A DNA stretch of 64,000 nt from Chlorobiota bacterium (GCA_016788565.1 JAEUSP010000117.1:1-64000); one strand, 5' to 3'. Positions 1 through 9,270 are shown, counted from the first letter of the stretch. The notes: generated by a model from the letters alone, not told the origin. Numbers and translations: made by a program.

Positions 1-73
1 TCTTGGCTTCATCAAGCATACGAAGTGCTTCGAGTTTAAACTCTTTGGTAAACGTCCTGCGTTGTTGTCCCAT
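1..73 (-). CDS. IS3-family transposase OrfA, N-terminal part (runs off window)
   Basis: Reading the minus strand from an ATG at 73 gives 24 codons beginning MGQQRRTFTKEFKLEALR. This is the usual start of the helix-turn-helix OrfA subunit (HTH_Tnp_1) of IS3-family transposases, which binds the element's ends. A good ribosome binding site (AGGAGG) sits about eight bases upstream of the ATG. The rest of the element lies outside the window. Its end must fall between this start codon and about position 125, where the sequence changes into a broken propeller gene on the other strand. I could not fix the exact terminal inverted repeat. The family call rests on only 24 residues, but the pattern is distinctive. 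Confidence 0.72.
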   Translation of the reverse strand, partial: MGQQRRTFTKEFKLEALRMLDEAK

Positions 74-74
74 G

Positions 75-124
75 GATAGTGCCTCCTGATGTTTGTAAAA
101 TACCCACTTATCTCCTTCTCCACT
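75..124. mobile_element. Terminal segment of the IS3-type element, approximate boundary
   Basis: These roughly 50 bases lie between the transposase start codon and the first recognisable propeller-repeat codons (FGGGSDE). They do not resemble the equivalent region of the four neighbouring paralogues, so they are most likely the non-coding end of the insertion sequence. The boundary is good only to about ten bases, and no target duplication can be assessed because the other end is outside the window. Confidence 0.45.
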
Positions 125-945
125 TTTTCGGGGGAGGTTCAGATGAATCTTCTGCTATCACCCAGACTATTGACGGTGGGTACATTGTTGCAGGATGGAG
201 TAAGTCTACTGATGGCGATGTGGTGGACCATCATGGATTATCGGATAGCTCTGATTATTGGATCGTGAAGCTGCGGAGTACTGGGGAGATCGAATGGCAA
301 CGGTCGCTTGGTGGTGGCAATGACGATGTTGCCACTTCCATTGTCCAGGCTAGCGACGGTGGGTACATTGTTACAGGATGGAGTAAGTCTACTGATGGCG
401 ATGTGGTAGGCCACCATGGATCATCTTTTTATCCTGATTACTGGATCGTGAAGCTGCGGAGTACTGGGGAGATCGAATGGCAACGGTCGCTTGGTGGAAA
501 GAGATGGGATGAAGCCAGATATATTGCCCCCACCAGCGACGGTGGGTACATTGTTGCAGGCTATAGTGATTCCAAAGATGGTGATGTAACTGGCTACGAT
601 AGACAATTTGCATCCTTTGACTACTGGATCGTAAAACTCGCCCCGGCTACGTCCGATGTCCAGCCAGAACCAGCCGCCAACCTATCCCCACTCACCATCC
701 ACCCCAACCCCGCCCACACCACCGCCATGCTGAACATCCAAAGCCCCGCCGAAGCAGAGTACACGATAGAGCTTATCTCACCCCTGGGCCAGGTGGTAAA
801 GCGGCAGAGTGCCCAGCTTGGCGTGGGAGAACAAACCGTCCATCTCACAAATCTGGAATCGCTTCCGGCAGGGAGTTATGAGGTGATTGTTTCTGGCGGG
901 GGCAAGCAGGTTGCTCGCGGGAGGTTGGTTCTTTTGGGAGAGTAG
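124..945 (+). pseudogene. 5'-truncated propeller-repeat protein with T9SS sorting domain
   Basis: The reading frame holds three copies of the motif family QTxDGGYIVAG ... DGDV ... DYWIVKL, followed by an 80-residue C-terminal domain with the PNPAHTTA and YTIEL signatures of T9SS type A sorting domains. The four intact paralogues downstream each have a signal peptide and seven repeats. This copy has lost the signal peptide and four repeats, and its 5' edge abuts the IS3-type end, so insertion or an IS-linked deletion removed the front. A GTG at 79 keeps the frame open, but the 15 residues it adds look IS-derived and would not form an export signal. I treat it as a pseudogene that may still act as donor DNA for recombination with its neighbours. 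Confidence 0.8.
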
Positions 946-985
946 TTTCCAGAGTCTCATTCATTCAACAACCTTTGATCCCACA

Positions 986-2593
986 ATGGTACACCTTCAA
1001 CATCTTCCCCTGCTGGCATGGTCAGTGCTTGCCGTTCTCCTTCTACCCCAAATCTCAAACGCCCAGCAGAATCCGCCAGTGATTGAGTGGCAGAAGTCGT
1101 TTGGCGGAAGTGGCCTTGATGCGGCCAACTCCATCCAGCAAACCAGCGACGGTGGGTACATTGTTGCTGGTGCAAGTTTCTCCAGTAATGGCGATGTCAC
1201 CGAAAATCATGGATCATCAGATTCCGCAGATTTCTGGATTGTGAAACTCACCAACGCGGGGGAGCTTGAATGGCAGCGGCCGCTTGGTGGAAGTGACTAC
1301 GATGGAGCCAACTCCATCCAGCAAACCAGCGATGGTGGCTACATTGTTGCCGGAGGGAGTGGCTCCGAAGATGGCGATGTTACCGGCCTTCATGGAGGGT
1401 ATGATTTCTGGATTGTGAAGCTGACAAGCACAGGAGTGATCGAGTGGCAGCGGGCGTTGGGTGGATGGGCTGATGATGAGGCTAACTTCATCCAGCAAAC
1501 CCGCGACGGCGGGTACATTGTTGCCGGCGAGAGTAATTCCCGCGATGGTGACGTGCGTGGCAACCATGGAGGCTATGATTACTGGATTGTGAAGCTGACA
1601 AGCACCGGGGTGATCCAGTGGCAGCAGTCGCTGGGTGCAAGCCGCAATGACTATGCCGAATCCATTGCCCAGACCAGCGATGGCGGCTACATAGTTGCGG
1701 GTGCAAGCCATTCCACGGATGGTTCTGATGACCCTAATGCTTGGCTGGTGAAGCTGACGGAAGCGGGGGGGATCCAGTGGCAAAAGTCGCTGGGCGGAAG
1801 TGAGATTGATGAAGCTACATCCATCGTCCAGACCGGCGACGGTGGGTACATCGTTGGTGGTGGCAGTCACTCCACCGATGGGGATGCAAGCGACAACCAT
1901 GGGTCATCGGATTACTGGATTGTGAAGCTGACGGGTACGGGGGAAATCGAATGGCAGAAATCGCTTGGTGGAAGTGGCTATGATTTTGCCACGTCCATCA
2001 CCCCAACCCGCGACGGTGGATACATAGTTGCGGGGTACAGTTACTCCACCGATGGCGACGTGACCGGCAACCATGAATATGCCGATTACTGGATCGTGAA
2101 GCTGACAAGTTCCGGGGTGATCGAATGGCAGCAGTCGCTTGGTGGCACCGAGCATGATATCGCCAACTCCATCGTCCAGACCAGCGACCGTGGGTGCGTA
2201 GTGGCAGGCTGGAGTCTTTCCAATAATGGCGATGTGACTGGCCACCACGGATCATCAGATTCCTCCGACTACTGGATCGTAAAACTCGGCCCCATCACCT
2301 CCGATGTCCAGCCAGAACCAGCCGAAAGCATGGCCCCACTCACCATCCACCCCAACCCCGCCCACACCACTGCCATGCTGAAAATCCAACCCCCCGACGA
2401 AGCAGAGTACACGATAGAGCTTATCTCACCCCTGAGCCAGGTGGTAAAGCGGCAGAGTGCCCAGCTTGGCCTGGGAGAACAGAGCGTGCACCTCACAAAT
2501 CTGGAGTCGCTTCCGGCAGGGAGTTATGAGGTGATTGTTTCTGGTGGGGGCAAGCAAGTTGCCCACAGCAGGCTGGTTCTTTTGGGAGAGTAG
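986..2593 (+). CDS. Secreted seven-repeat propeller-like protein, T9SS-sorted (paralogue 1)
   Basis: 535 residues. The start is the ATG at 986, because it begins a clear signal peptide (MVHLQHLPLLAWSVLAVLLL, cleavage near SNA/QQN). The longer frame upstream only reads through the previous gene's tail. Residues about 30-450 contain seven repeats of roughly 57 residues, each running WQKSLGG ... SIxQTSDGGYIVAG ... GDV ... DYWIVKL. Seven such units suggest a seven-bladed beta-propeller. The last 80 residues form a T9SS sorting domain (HPNPAHTTA, YTIELISPL, LPAGSYEVIV), so the protein should cross the outer membrane and be surface-anchored or released. Its ligand is unknown. The final repeat is almost identical in DNA and protein to that of the next paralogue. 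Confidence 0.85.
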   Translation: MVHLQHLPLLAWSVLAVLLLPQISNAQQNPPVIEWQKSFGGSGLDAANSIQQTSDGGYIVAGASFSSNGDVTENHGSSDSADFWIVKLTNAGELEWQRPLGGSDYDGANSIQQTSDGGYIVAGGSGSEDGDVTGLHGGYDFWIVKLTSTGVIEWQRALGGWADDEANFIQQTRDGGYIVAGESNSRDGDVRGNHGGYDYWIVKLTSTGVIQWQQSLGASRNDYAESIAQTSDGGYIVAGASHSTDGSDDPNAWLVKLTEAGGIQWQKSLGGSEIDEATSIVQTGDGGYIVGGGSHSTDGDASDNHGSSDYWIVKLTGTGEIEWQKSLGGSGYDFATSITPTRDGGYIVAGYSYSTDGDVTGNHEYADYWIVKLTSSGVIEWQQSLGGTEHDIANSIVQTSDRGCVVAGWSLSNNGDVTGHHGSSDSSDYWIVKLGPITSDVQPEPAESMAPLTIHPNPAHTTAMLKIQPPDEAEYTIELISPLSQVVKRQSAQLGLGEQSVHLTNLESLPAGSYEVIVSGGGKQVAHSRLVLLGE

Positions 2594-2636
2594 TTTCTGG
2601 AGTTTCATTCATTCAACAACCTTGACAACAACAACC

Positions 2637-4262
2637 ATGACACACCTTCAACATCTTCGCCAGTTGGCATCAGCATTGCTTGCCATTCTCCTTCTCTCCC
2701 AAACACTGCCTGCCCAGCAGAATCCACCGGCGATTGAGTGGGAAAAATCACTTGGCGGAAGTGACAATGATGGGGCTACTTCCATCGAACAGACCAGCGA
2801 TGGTGGGTACATAGTTGCGGGATTGAGTTATTCCAATGATGGTGATGTTACTGGTCATCATGGGGCATCGGATAAATCTGATTACTGGATTGTGAAGCTG
2901 ACTGGTGCTGGGGTGATCCAGTGGGAGAAATCGCTTGGCGGGAGTGGGGTTGACTATGCCAGTTCCATCGAACAGACCAGCGATGGTGGGTATATAGTTG
3001 CGGGATCGAGTTATTCCACAGATGGTGATGTTATCAGTCATTTTAGGGCGTGGGTTGAATCTGATTACTGGATCGTGAAGCTGACTAATGCAGGGGATAT
3101 CCAGTGGGAGAAATCGCTTGGTGGGAGTGGGAATGATTATGCCGCTTCCATCGAACAAACCAGCGATGGTGGGTACATAGTTGCGGGATGGAGTTCTTCC
3201 ACAGAAGGTGATGTTACTGGTCATCATGGGACACACTATAAATCTGATTACTGGATCGTGAAGCTCACTAGTGCTGGGGATATCCAGTGGCAAAAATCGC
3301 TTGGTGGAAGTGATGACGACGCGGCCACTTCCATCGAACAGACCAGCGATGGTGGGTATATAGTTGCGGGAGAGAGTGCTTCCAAAGACGGCGATGTTAC
3401 CGGAAGGGATGTTTTTTCTACCTGGATAGTGAAACTGACAGATGCCGGGGTGATCCAGTGGAATAAATCGCTTAATGGGCAGAGCCCGAAGTCCATCCAA
3501 CAAACCAATGATGGTGGGTACATAGTTGCGAATTATGCTTTTTCCTCTTCTGGCGGAGGCAATGATATTAACTACCAAATCATAAAACTAATGAGTACAG
3601 GTTTGATCCAGTGGCAGAAATCGCTTGGTGGGGGTAGGGCCGATGCGGCCACTTCCATCGAACAGACCAGCGATGGTGGGTACATAGTTGCGGGATTGAG
3701 TTCTTCCAATGATGGTGATGTTACCGGTCATCATGGGGCATCGGATAAATCTGATTACTGGATTGTGAAGCTGACCAGTACCGGGGATATCCAGTGGGAG
3801 AAATCGCTTGGTGGGAGTGGGGTTGACTATGCCAACTCCATCGTCCAGACCAGCGACCGTGGGTGCGTCGTTGCAGGCTGGAGTCTTTCCAATAATGGCG
3901 ATGTGACTGGCCACCACGGATCATCAGATTCCTCCGACTACTGGATCGTAAAACTCGGCCCCATCACCTCCGATGTCCAGCCAGAACCTACCGCCAACCT
4001 ATCCCCACTCACCATCCTCCCCAACCCCGCCCACACCACCGCCATGCTGAACATCCAAAGCCCCGCCGAAGCAGAGTACACGATAGAGCTTATCTCACCC
4101 CTCGGCGAAGTGTTGAAGCGGCAGAGTGCCCAGCTTGGCCTGGGAGAACAAACCGTGCCTCTCACAAATCTGGAGTCGCTTCCGGCGGGGAGTTATGAGG
4201 TGATTGTTTCTGGCGGGGGGAAGCAGGTTGCTCGCGGGAGGCTGGTTCTTTTGGGAGAGTAG
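2637..4262 (+). CDS. Secreted seven-repeat propeller-like protein, T9SS-sorted (paralogue 2)
   Basis: 541 residues from the ATG at 2637, which starts the signal peptide (MTHLQHLRQLASALLAILLL, likely cut after LPA). There are seven repeat units. The fifth is the most divergent (QTNDGGYIVANYAF with a glycine-rich loop) and the fourth is shortened after DGDVTG. Most units use the SIEQTSDGGYIVAG variant, so they resemble each other more than units of other paralogues do, a sign of internal duplication. The seventh unit (QTSDRGCVVAGWSLSNNGDV) instead matches paralogue 1. The C-terminal T9SS domain begins near SPLTILPNPAHTTA. The gap from paralogue 1 is 43 bases, so co-transcription is plausible. 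Confidence 0.85.
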   Translation: MTHLQHLRQLASALLAILLLSQTLPAQQNPPAIEWEKSLGGSDNDGATSIEQTSDGGYIVAGLSYSNDGDVTGHHGASDKSDYWIVKLTGAGVIQWEKSLGGSGVDYASSIEQTSDGGYIVAGSSYSTDGDVISHFRAWVESDYWIVKLTNAGDIQWEKSLGGSGNDYAASIEQTSDGGYIVAGWSSSTEGDVTGHHGTHYKSDYWIVKLTSAGDIQWQKSLGGSDDDAATSIEQTSDGGYIVAGESASKDGDVTGRDVFSTWIVKLTDAGVIQWNKSLNGQSPKSIQQTNDGGYIVANYAFSSSGGGNDINYQIIKLMSTGLIQWQKSLGGGRADAATSIEQTSDGGYIVAGLSSSNDGDVTGHHGASDKSDYWIVKLTSTGDIQWEKSLGGSGVDYANSIVQTSDRGCVVAGWSLSNNGDVTGHHGSSDSSDYWIVKLGPITSDVQPEPTANLSPLTILPNPAHTTAMLNIQSPAEAEYTIELISPLGEVLKRQSAQLGLGEQTVPLTNLESLPAGSYEVIVSGGGKQVARGRLVLLGE

Positions 4263-4301
4263 TTTCAGTTCCATTCCTTCAACAAATCTTGGAAACCCAC
4301 A

Positions 4302-5951
4302 ATGACACACCTTCAACATCTTCCTCTGCTGGCATGGTCAGTGCTTGCCGTTCTCCTGTTACCCCAAATCTCAAACGCCCAGCAGAATCCGCCAGTGATT
4401 GAGTGGCAGAAGACACTGGGTGGAAGTGGCCGTGATCGAGCCTATTCCATCGCCCAGACGAGCGACGGTGGGTACATAGTTGCAGGGGTGAGTTGGTCTA
4501 AGGATGGCGATGTCACCGAAAACCATGGATCATCAGAATCCCATGATTACTGGATTGTGAAGCTGACAAACACCGGGGAGCTTGATTGGCAGCGGTCGCT
4601 TGGTGGGAGTGAAGCTGATATTGCTACTTCTATCGCTCAGACCAACGATGGTGGCTACATAGTTGCAGGATGGAGTGCTTCCACAGATGGCGATGTGACT
4701 GGCCACCACGGATCATCATATAACTATGATTACTGGATCGTGAAGCTGACGGGAAGGGGGGCAATCCAGTGGGAGACGTCGCTGGGTGGAAGTAGCGATG
4801 ATCTGGCCAATCTCATCGTCCGGACAACTGACGGTGGGTACATAGTTGCAGGAGGGAGTTCTTCCGATGATGGCGATGTTACCGGCCACCATGGAGTGTC
4901 TGATTACTGGCTCGTGAAGCTGACGATTACGGGGGCAATCCAGTGGCAGAAATCGCTGGGTGGAAGTAATGAGGATTGGGCCAACTCTATCCAACAAACC
5001 AGTGATGGCGGGTACATTGTTGCAGGCTGGAGTATTTCCACAAATGGCGATGTTACAAGCCACCATGGATCATTGGGTAACGCTGATTACTGGATTGTGA
5101 AATTGACGAATACGGGGGTAATTGAATGGCAGAAGACGCTTGGTGGAAGTCGCCATGATGTAGCCTACTCCATCACCCAGGCCATTGACCGCGGGTACAT
5201 AGTTGCAGGCTATAGTTATTCCAATAATGGTGATGTTACTGGTCACCATGGATCATCAGATTCCACTGATTACTGGATCGTGAAGCTAACAGAAACGGGA
5301 GTAATCGAGTGGGAAAAATCGCTTGGTGGGAGTAACGATGATGTCGCCGAATCCATCGTGCAGACCCGCGACGGTGGGTATATAGTTGCAGGAGGGAGTG
5401 GTTCCACCGATGGTGGTATTACCAGCCACCATGGATTATCAGACTCCACTGATTACTGGATCGTGAAGCTATCAAGCGTAGGAGCGATCCAGTGGCAGAA
5501 GTCGTTTGGTGGCAGTAGGGAGGATTGCGCCTATTCCATTGCCCAGACCAGAGACAGTGGGCATATAATTGCAGGTTTTAGTAATTCCACCGATGGTGAT
5601 GTTACCGGAAGCCATGGAGACTATGATTCCTGGATCGTAAAACTCGCTCCCCCCACCTCCGATGTTCAGCAGGAGCCAACAGCAACCCTGGCGGCACTCA
5701 CCATCCTCCCCAACCCCGCCCACACCACCGCCATGCTGAAAATCCAAACCCCCGCCGAAGCAGAGTACACGATAGAGCTTATCTTACCTCTGGGCGAAGT
5801 GGTAAAACGGCAAAGTGCCCAGCTTGGCCTGGGAGAACAAACCGTGCCTCTCACCAATCTGGAGTCGCTTCCGGCAGGGAGTTATGAGGTGATTGTCGCT
5901 GGCGGGGGCAAGCAAGTTGCCCACAGCAGGCTGGTTCTTTTGGGAGAGTAG
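4302..5951 (+). CDS. Secreted seven-repeat propeller-like protein, T9SS-sorted (paralogue 3)
   Basis: 549 residues with a signal peptide almost identical to paralogue 1 (MTHLQHLPLLAWSVLAVLLL, cleavage near SNA/QQN). Seven repeats follow. The fifth (ITQAIDRGYIVAGYSY) and seventh (QTRDSGHIIAGFSN) depart most from the consensus, and the sixth ends GGITSHHG instead of GDVTGHHG. The C-terminal sorting domain starts near AALTILPNPAHTTA. The ATG at 4302 lies 39 bases after the preceding stop and has no obvious Shine-Dalgarno sequence, like its siblings. Function is inferred only as an exported, surface-displayed repeat protein. Confidence 0.85.
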   Translation: MTHLQHLPLLAWSVLAVLLLPQISNAQQNPPVIEWQKTLGGSGRDRAYSIAQTSDGGYIVAGVSWSKDGDVTENHGSSESHDYWIVKLTNTGELDWQRSLGGSEADIATSIAQTNDGGYIVAGWSASTDGDVTGHHGSSYNYDYWIVKLTGRGAIQWETSLGGSSDDLANLIVRTTDGGYIVAGGSSSDDGDVTGHHGVSDYWLVKLTITGAIQWQKSLGGSNEDWANSIQQTSDGGYIVAGWSISTNGDVTSHHGSLGNADYWIVKLTNTGVIEWQKTLGGSRHDVAYSITQAIDRGYIVAGYSYSNNGDVTGHHGSSDSTDYWIVKLTETGVIEWEKSLGGSNDDVAESIVQTRDGGYIVAGGSGSTDGGITSHHGLSDSTDYWIVKLSSVGAIQWQKSFGGSREDCAYSIAQTRDSGHIIAGFSNSTDGDVTGSHGDYDSWIVKLAPPTSDVQQEPTATLAALTILPNPAHTTAMLKIQTPAEAEYTIELILPLGEVVKRQSAQLGLGEQTVPLTNLESLPAGSYEVIVAGGGKQVAHSRLVLLGE

Positions 5952-5988
5952 TTTCAGTTCCATTCAATCAACAATCTTGAAAACCACA

Positions 5989-7599
5989 ATGGTACACCTT
6001 CAACATCTTCCTCTGCTGGCATGGTCAGTGCTTTTGATTCCCCTTTTGTTCCAAATCTCAAACGCCCAGCAGAATCCGCCAGTGATTGAGTGGCAGAAGT
6101 CTTTTGGTGGAAACAGTATGGATATAGCCAATTCCATCCAGCAGACCCGCGACGGTGGGTACATTGTTGCTGGCAAGAGCTGTTTCACTGATATTGGAAT
6201 GAGCAAAATCTATGACTCTACTGATTACTGGATTGTGAAATTGACGAGCATGGGGGAGATGGAATGGCAACGTCCGTTTGGTGGAATGGACTACGATGAG
6301 GCCAAGTCCATTAAGCAGACGAGCGACGGTGGGTACATAGTTGCTGGAGTGAGTTCTGGCGATTATTGGATCGTGAAGCTGACAAACAAGGGGATGGTAG
6401 AATGGCACCGGTTGCTCGGTGGCAGTGGTGGTGAGGTGGCAAGTTCGATTACCCAGACCAGCGACGGTGGGTACATAGTTGCAGGAGCATGTACTTCCAA
6501 TGATAGAGATGTTACCGGTCACCATGAACCACTGTATAACTATGATATCTGGATCGTGAAGCTAACGAATACAGGGGTGATCCAGTGGCAGAAGTCGCTT
6601 GGAGGAAGTGAATCGGATGGTGCCAATTCCATCATCCAGACCAGCGACGGTGGGTTCATAGTTGCTGGGTCAAGTGAATCCGATGATGGCGATGTTACTG
6701 GCCATCATAGAACATCAGATTCCTCCGACCACTTTAATTACTCTGATTTCTGGGTCGTGAAGCTGACGAGTACGGGGCAGATCGAATGGGAAAAATCGCT
6801 TGGTGGAGGTTATGATGATGTTGCCAAATCCATCATCCAGACGAGTGAGGGTGGGTACATAGTTGCAGGATCAAGTGAATCCGATGATGGTGAAGTTACC
6901 GGTCACCATGGCGCATATAGACTCGCTGATTATTGGATCGTGAAGCTGACGAATACGGGGGAGATCGAGTGGAGAAAGTCGCTTGGTGGCAGTGGTGGTG
7001 AGGTAGCAAATTCTATCGCCCAGACGAGCGATGGTGGATACATAGTTGCAGGATGGAGTTGGTCTAATGATGGTGATGTTTCCGGAATCTATCTACACGT
7101 TAATTACTGGGTCGTGAAGTTATCGAATACAGGGGGGATCGAATGGCAAAAAATGCTTGGTGGAACGGGTGATGATCGTGCTAATTCCATCGCCCAGACG
7201 AGCGATGGTGGATACATAGTTGCAGGATGGAGTTGGTCTGTTGATGGCAATATCACTGAACACCGTGGGGCTGCTGATTTCTGGATCGTAAAACTCGCCC
7301 GGGCTACGTCCGATGTTCAGCAGGAGCCAACAGCAAGCATGGCCCCACTCACCATTCACCCCAACCCCGCCCACACCACCGCCATGCTGAAACTCCAAAC
7401 CCCCGCCGAAGCAGAGTACACGATAGAGCTTATCTCACCCCTCGGCGAAGTGGTAAAGCGGCAAAGTGCCCAGCTTGGCCTGGGTGAACAAACCGTCCAT
7501 CTCACCAATCTGGAGTCGCTTCCGGCAGGGAGTTATGAGGTGATTGTTTCTGGCGGAGGCAAGCAGGTTGCTCGCGGGAGGTTGGTGGTGGGGAAGTAG
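5989..7599 (+). CDS. Secreted seven-repeat propeller-like protein, T9SS-sorted (paralogue 4)
   Basis: 536 residues from the ATG at 5989, chosen because it opens the conserved signal peptide (MVHLQHLPLLAWSVL). Seven repeat motifs are present, but the second unit is strongly shortened: the usual DGDVTGHH segment is missing and the sequence runs straight from YIVAGVSSGD to YWIVKL. The fourth unit carries a longer loop (TSDSSDHFNYSDFW). The sorting domain ends GRLVVGK, differing from the VLLGE ending of the other copies, as expected for the last member of the array. A strong inverted repeat at 7643-7676 follows and probably ends transcription. Confidence 0.85.
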   Translation: MVHLQHLPLLAWSVLLIPLLFQISNAQQNPPVIEWQKSFGGNSMDIANSIQQTRDGGYIVAGKSCFTDIGMSKIYDSTDYWIVKLTSMGEMEWQRPFGGMDYDEAKSIKQTSDGGYIVAGVSSGDYWIVKLTNKGMVEWHRLLGGSGGEVASSITQTSDGGYIVAGACTSNDRDVTGHHEPLYNYDIWIVKLTNTGVIQWQKSLGGSESDGANSIIQTSDGGFIVAGSSESDDGDVTGHHRTSDSSDHFNYSDFWVVKLTSTGQIEWEKSLGGGYDDVAKSIIQTSEGGYIVAGSSESDDGEVTGHHGAYRLADYWIVKLTNTGEIEWRKSLGGSGGEVANSIAQTSDGGYIVAGWSWSNDGDVSGIYLHVNYWVVKLSNTGGIEWQKMLGGTGDDRANSIAQTSDGGYIVAGWSWSVDGNITEHRGAADFWIVKLARATSDVQQEPTASMAPLTIHPNPAHTTAMLKLQTPAEAEYTIELISPLGEVVKRQSAQLGLGEQTVHLTNLESLPAGSYEVIVSGGGKQVARGRLVVGK

Positions 7600-7642
7600 A
7601 GTGCTGAGTTTTGCCTTCAGCACAACAGGTGCTTCGTTAAAC

Positions 7643-7676
7643 AACACGCCCCGAACAGCAATGCTCGGGGCGTGTT
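7643..7676. terminator. Inverted repeat between convergent genes
   Basis: Twelve-base arms (AACACGCCCCGA / TCGGGGCGTGTT) around a ten-base loop lie between the end of the last propeller gene and the end of the convergent glycosyltransferase gene. A clear U-tract is lacking, so this is a hairpin terminator only by position and stem strength, and could serve both directions. Confidence 0.6.
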
Positions 7677-7698
7677 CAGTTGGAACTGGATGAACCCT

Positions 7699-9018
7699 CT
7701 ATCCGATAAACCGCTCCAGCAACCCCGCCAACTCCCCCGTCACATTCTTCCGCTCGTAACGGGCAATGGCTTGTTGGTTGGGGGCCACGGCAGCTTCCCC
7801 CGTCACCCATGCTTGATAGAGTTTCCCGAACGCTTCGGCAATGCCAGCAATGTTCGATTGATGCGCCACAAAACCGCTTTCGGTCTCGGCAATCAACTCC
7901 GCAATCGCGCTCCGTTCCGGCGCAACCGCCAGCACCGGGCGGCCCGAACCAATGTACTCATACACCTTCCCTGGAACCACTTCATCGCTCCCTTCATACT
8001 CATCCACCACCAACAACACCGCGTCGGAAAGAAGCAACCGGCGGATGCTCTCCTTGTGGGGCATATATCCAACAACCTCAATCGCGCTCCCCAAACTGCT
8101 CCCCCGGAACATCTCCATCACCTCCTCGCCAAACCGCCCAATAAACTGCAACCGCAGCCTTGCCGGGTCAATCGCCCCGCTGGTTGTTAGCGATTCCACA
8201 GCCTTCAAAAAAGCGTCGGGATTGCGGCGGCCGTACATCGAGCCGGTGTAGGTGATGGTGAACCTCAGGTCGCTCCGTTCGGCAAGGCTGATCTCGGGAA
8301 TATCTGCGCTGTCGTAGCCGTTGGGAAGGTGGTGAAATTTCTGCCGTGGCAGCTCCGGATATTTCCCCAACACATCGTTCATAATCCCAAGCCACGCCAC
8401 CTCAACCGCATCGGCTTCGGTGAACACCGAACGCTCCAATCGGCGGTCAATCGCTGCGGGAATAGCCCAACGGTTTGGGGTGGTGATAAACCCCGTCCAC
8501 GGGTCGCGGAAACCGGCTATCCAGGGGAGTTTGCTTTTCCGCTTCAGCGCGCGTGCAATCAGCGAGCAGGTGTAGGGGGGGGATGAGCTGTAAATCGCTT
8601 TAATCTCCCCTTTGTTGATCTCCTCCATCCCTGCTTTCACCGCGTGGCGCAGCCAGCCAATTCGGGCATCGGGGATGAAGAGCGTGGCGCGGATAAACTC
8701 CGACAACCGCTCGGAAAAAGGGAGCTTCGTCCCTTCCTTGCGGATGGTGTTTACGTCAATGGCCGTGCCCTGCTTTTTCCCGGTCAGTTTCCGGTACAGG
8801 TCGTACGGCTCGAAAATTTCGGTGCGGATTACCTTCACCCCTTCGGGGATTTCTTTCAGAAGCGATTCATCCCGTGCCGGGAAATTTCCGTCGCGCACCG
8901 TCAGCACCACTGGTTCCCAGTTGAACTGCCGCAAATACTGCACGAATTTCAACACACGCTGCACCCCAGGGCCGCCAGAAGGGGGGAAGTAGTAGGCCAC
9001 AATCAGGACTTTGTTCAT
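7699..9018 (-). CDS. Family 4 glycosyltransferase
   Basis: 439 residues from the ATG at 9018. I chose this start because MNKVLIVAYYFPPSGGPGVQ is the typical first strand and glycine-rich donor-side loop of GT-B fold, family 4 enzymes; the longer frame upstream adds repeat-derived sequence. The C-terminal half has the expected nucleotide-sugar binding region (TYTGSMYGRRNPDAFLKA, then VVGYMPHKESIRRLLLSDAV and the acidic stretch DEYEGSDEVVPGKVYEYIGS). The sugar and acceptor cannot be told. It stands alone, far from the main polysaccharide locus, convergent with the propeller array and divergent from the NUDIX gene. Confidence 0.82.
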   Translation of the reverse strand: MNKVLIVAYYFPPSGGPGVQRVLKFVQYLRQFNWEPVVLTVRDGNFPARDESLLKEIPEGVKVIRTEIFEPYDLYRKLTGKKQGTAIDVNTIRKEGTKLPFSERLSEFIRATLFIPDARIGWLRHAVKAGMEEINKGEIKAIYSSSPPYTCSLIARALKRKSKLPWIAGFRDPWTGFITTPNRWAIPAAIDRRLERSVFTEADAVEVAWLGIMNDVLGKYPELPRQKFHHLPNGYDSADIPEISLAERSDLRFTITYTGSMYGRRNPDAFLKAVESLTTSGAIDPARLRLQFIGRFGEEVMEMFRGSSLGSAIEVVGYMPHKESIRRLLLSDAVLLVVDEYEGSDEVVPGKVYEYIGSGRPVLAVAPERSAIAELIAETESGFVAHQSNIAGIAEAFGKLYQAWVTGEAAVAPNQQAIARYERKNVTGELAGLLERFIG

Positions 9019-9071
9019 AGGCTGGCAAAGATAAAAAAGAAGCCAGCGAAACGGTGGAAAGTGAGCAAGAA

Positions 9072-9216
9072 TCATCGCCTCGTCGTCGCGAGGAGTCTTC
9101 GACGAAGCGATCTCGCGGATGGCTGAGAGAACATCGGGCGCAGTGCCACGCGCCCGATGGGCTTCGCCGCTGCTTCGCGGTGCCACGTCGCAATCGCTCC
9201 TTGGGATGACGGTGCT
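9072..9216. repeat. Dispersed palindromic repeat (family F, first copy)
   Basis: This spacer carries GCGAGGAGTCTTCGACGAAG followed by CGATCTCGCGG, then a GC-rich inverted repeat (CATCGGGCGCA ... TGCGCC-like arms). The same GAGGAGTCTTCGACGAAGCG string recurs at about 18736. The DNA is non-coding and palindrome-rich, as in REP-type elements. Confidence 0.6.
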
Positions 9217-9239
9217 TGAGTTTTGGAGAACCATCTATT

Positions 9240-9270
9240 TATTCTTGCAAACCACTTTGTTCGGAGTATA
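9240..9270 (+). repeat. Solitary right end of the TATACTC inverted-repeat element (copy E)
   Basis: The sequence TTGCAAACCACTTTGTTCGG followed by AGTATA matches the right terminal repeat of the elements at 10972, 42157 and 57779. No left end is visible upstream, so this is a solo end or a copy with a replaced body. It lies ten bases before the NUDIX start codon. Confidence 0.55.

Noticed and set aside
2748-3578. Long minus-strand open frames inside the propeller array
   Set aside because: They are exact antisense shadows of the repeat units; their 'repeats' mirror the plus-strand blades and no signal peptide or family motif is present.
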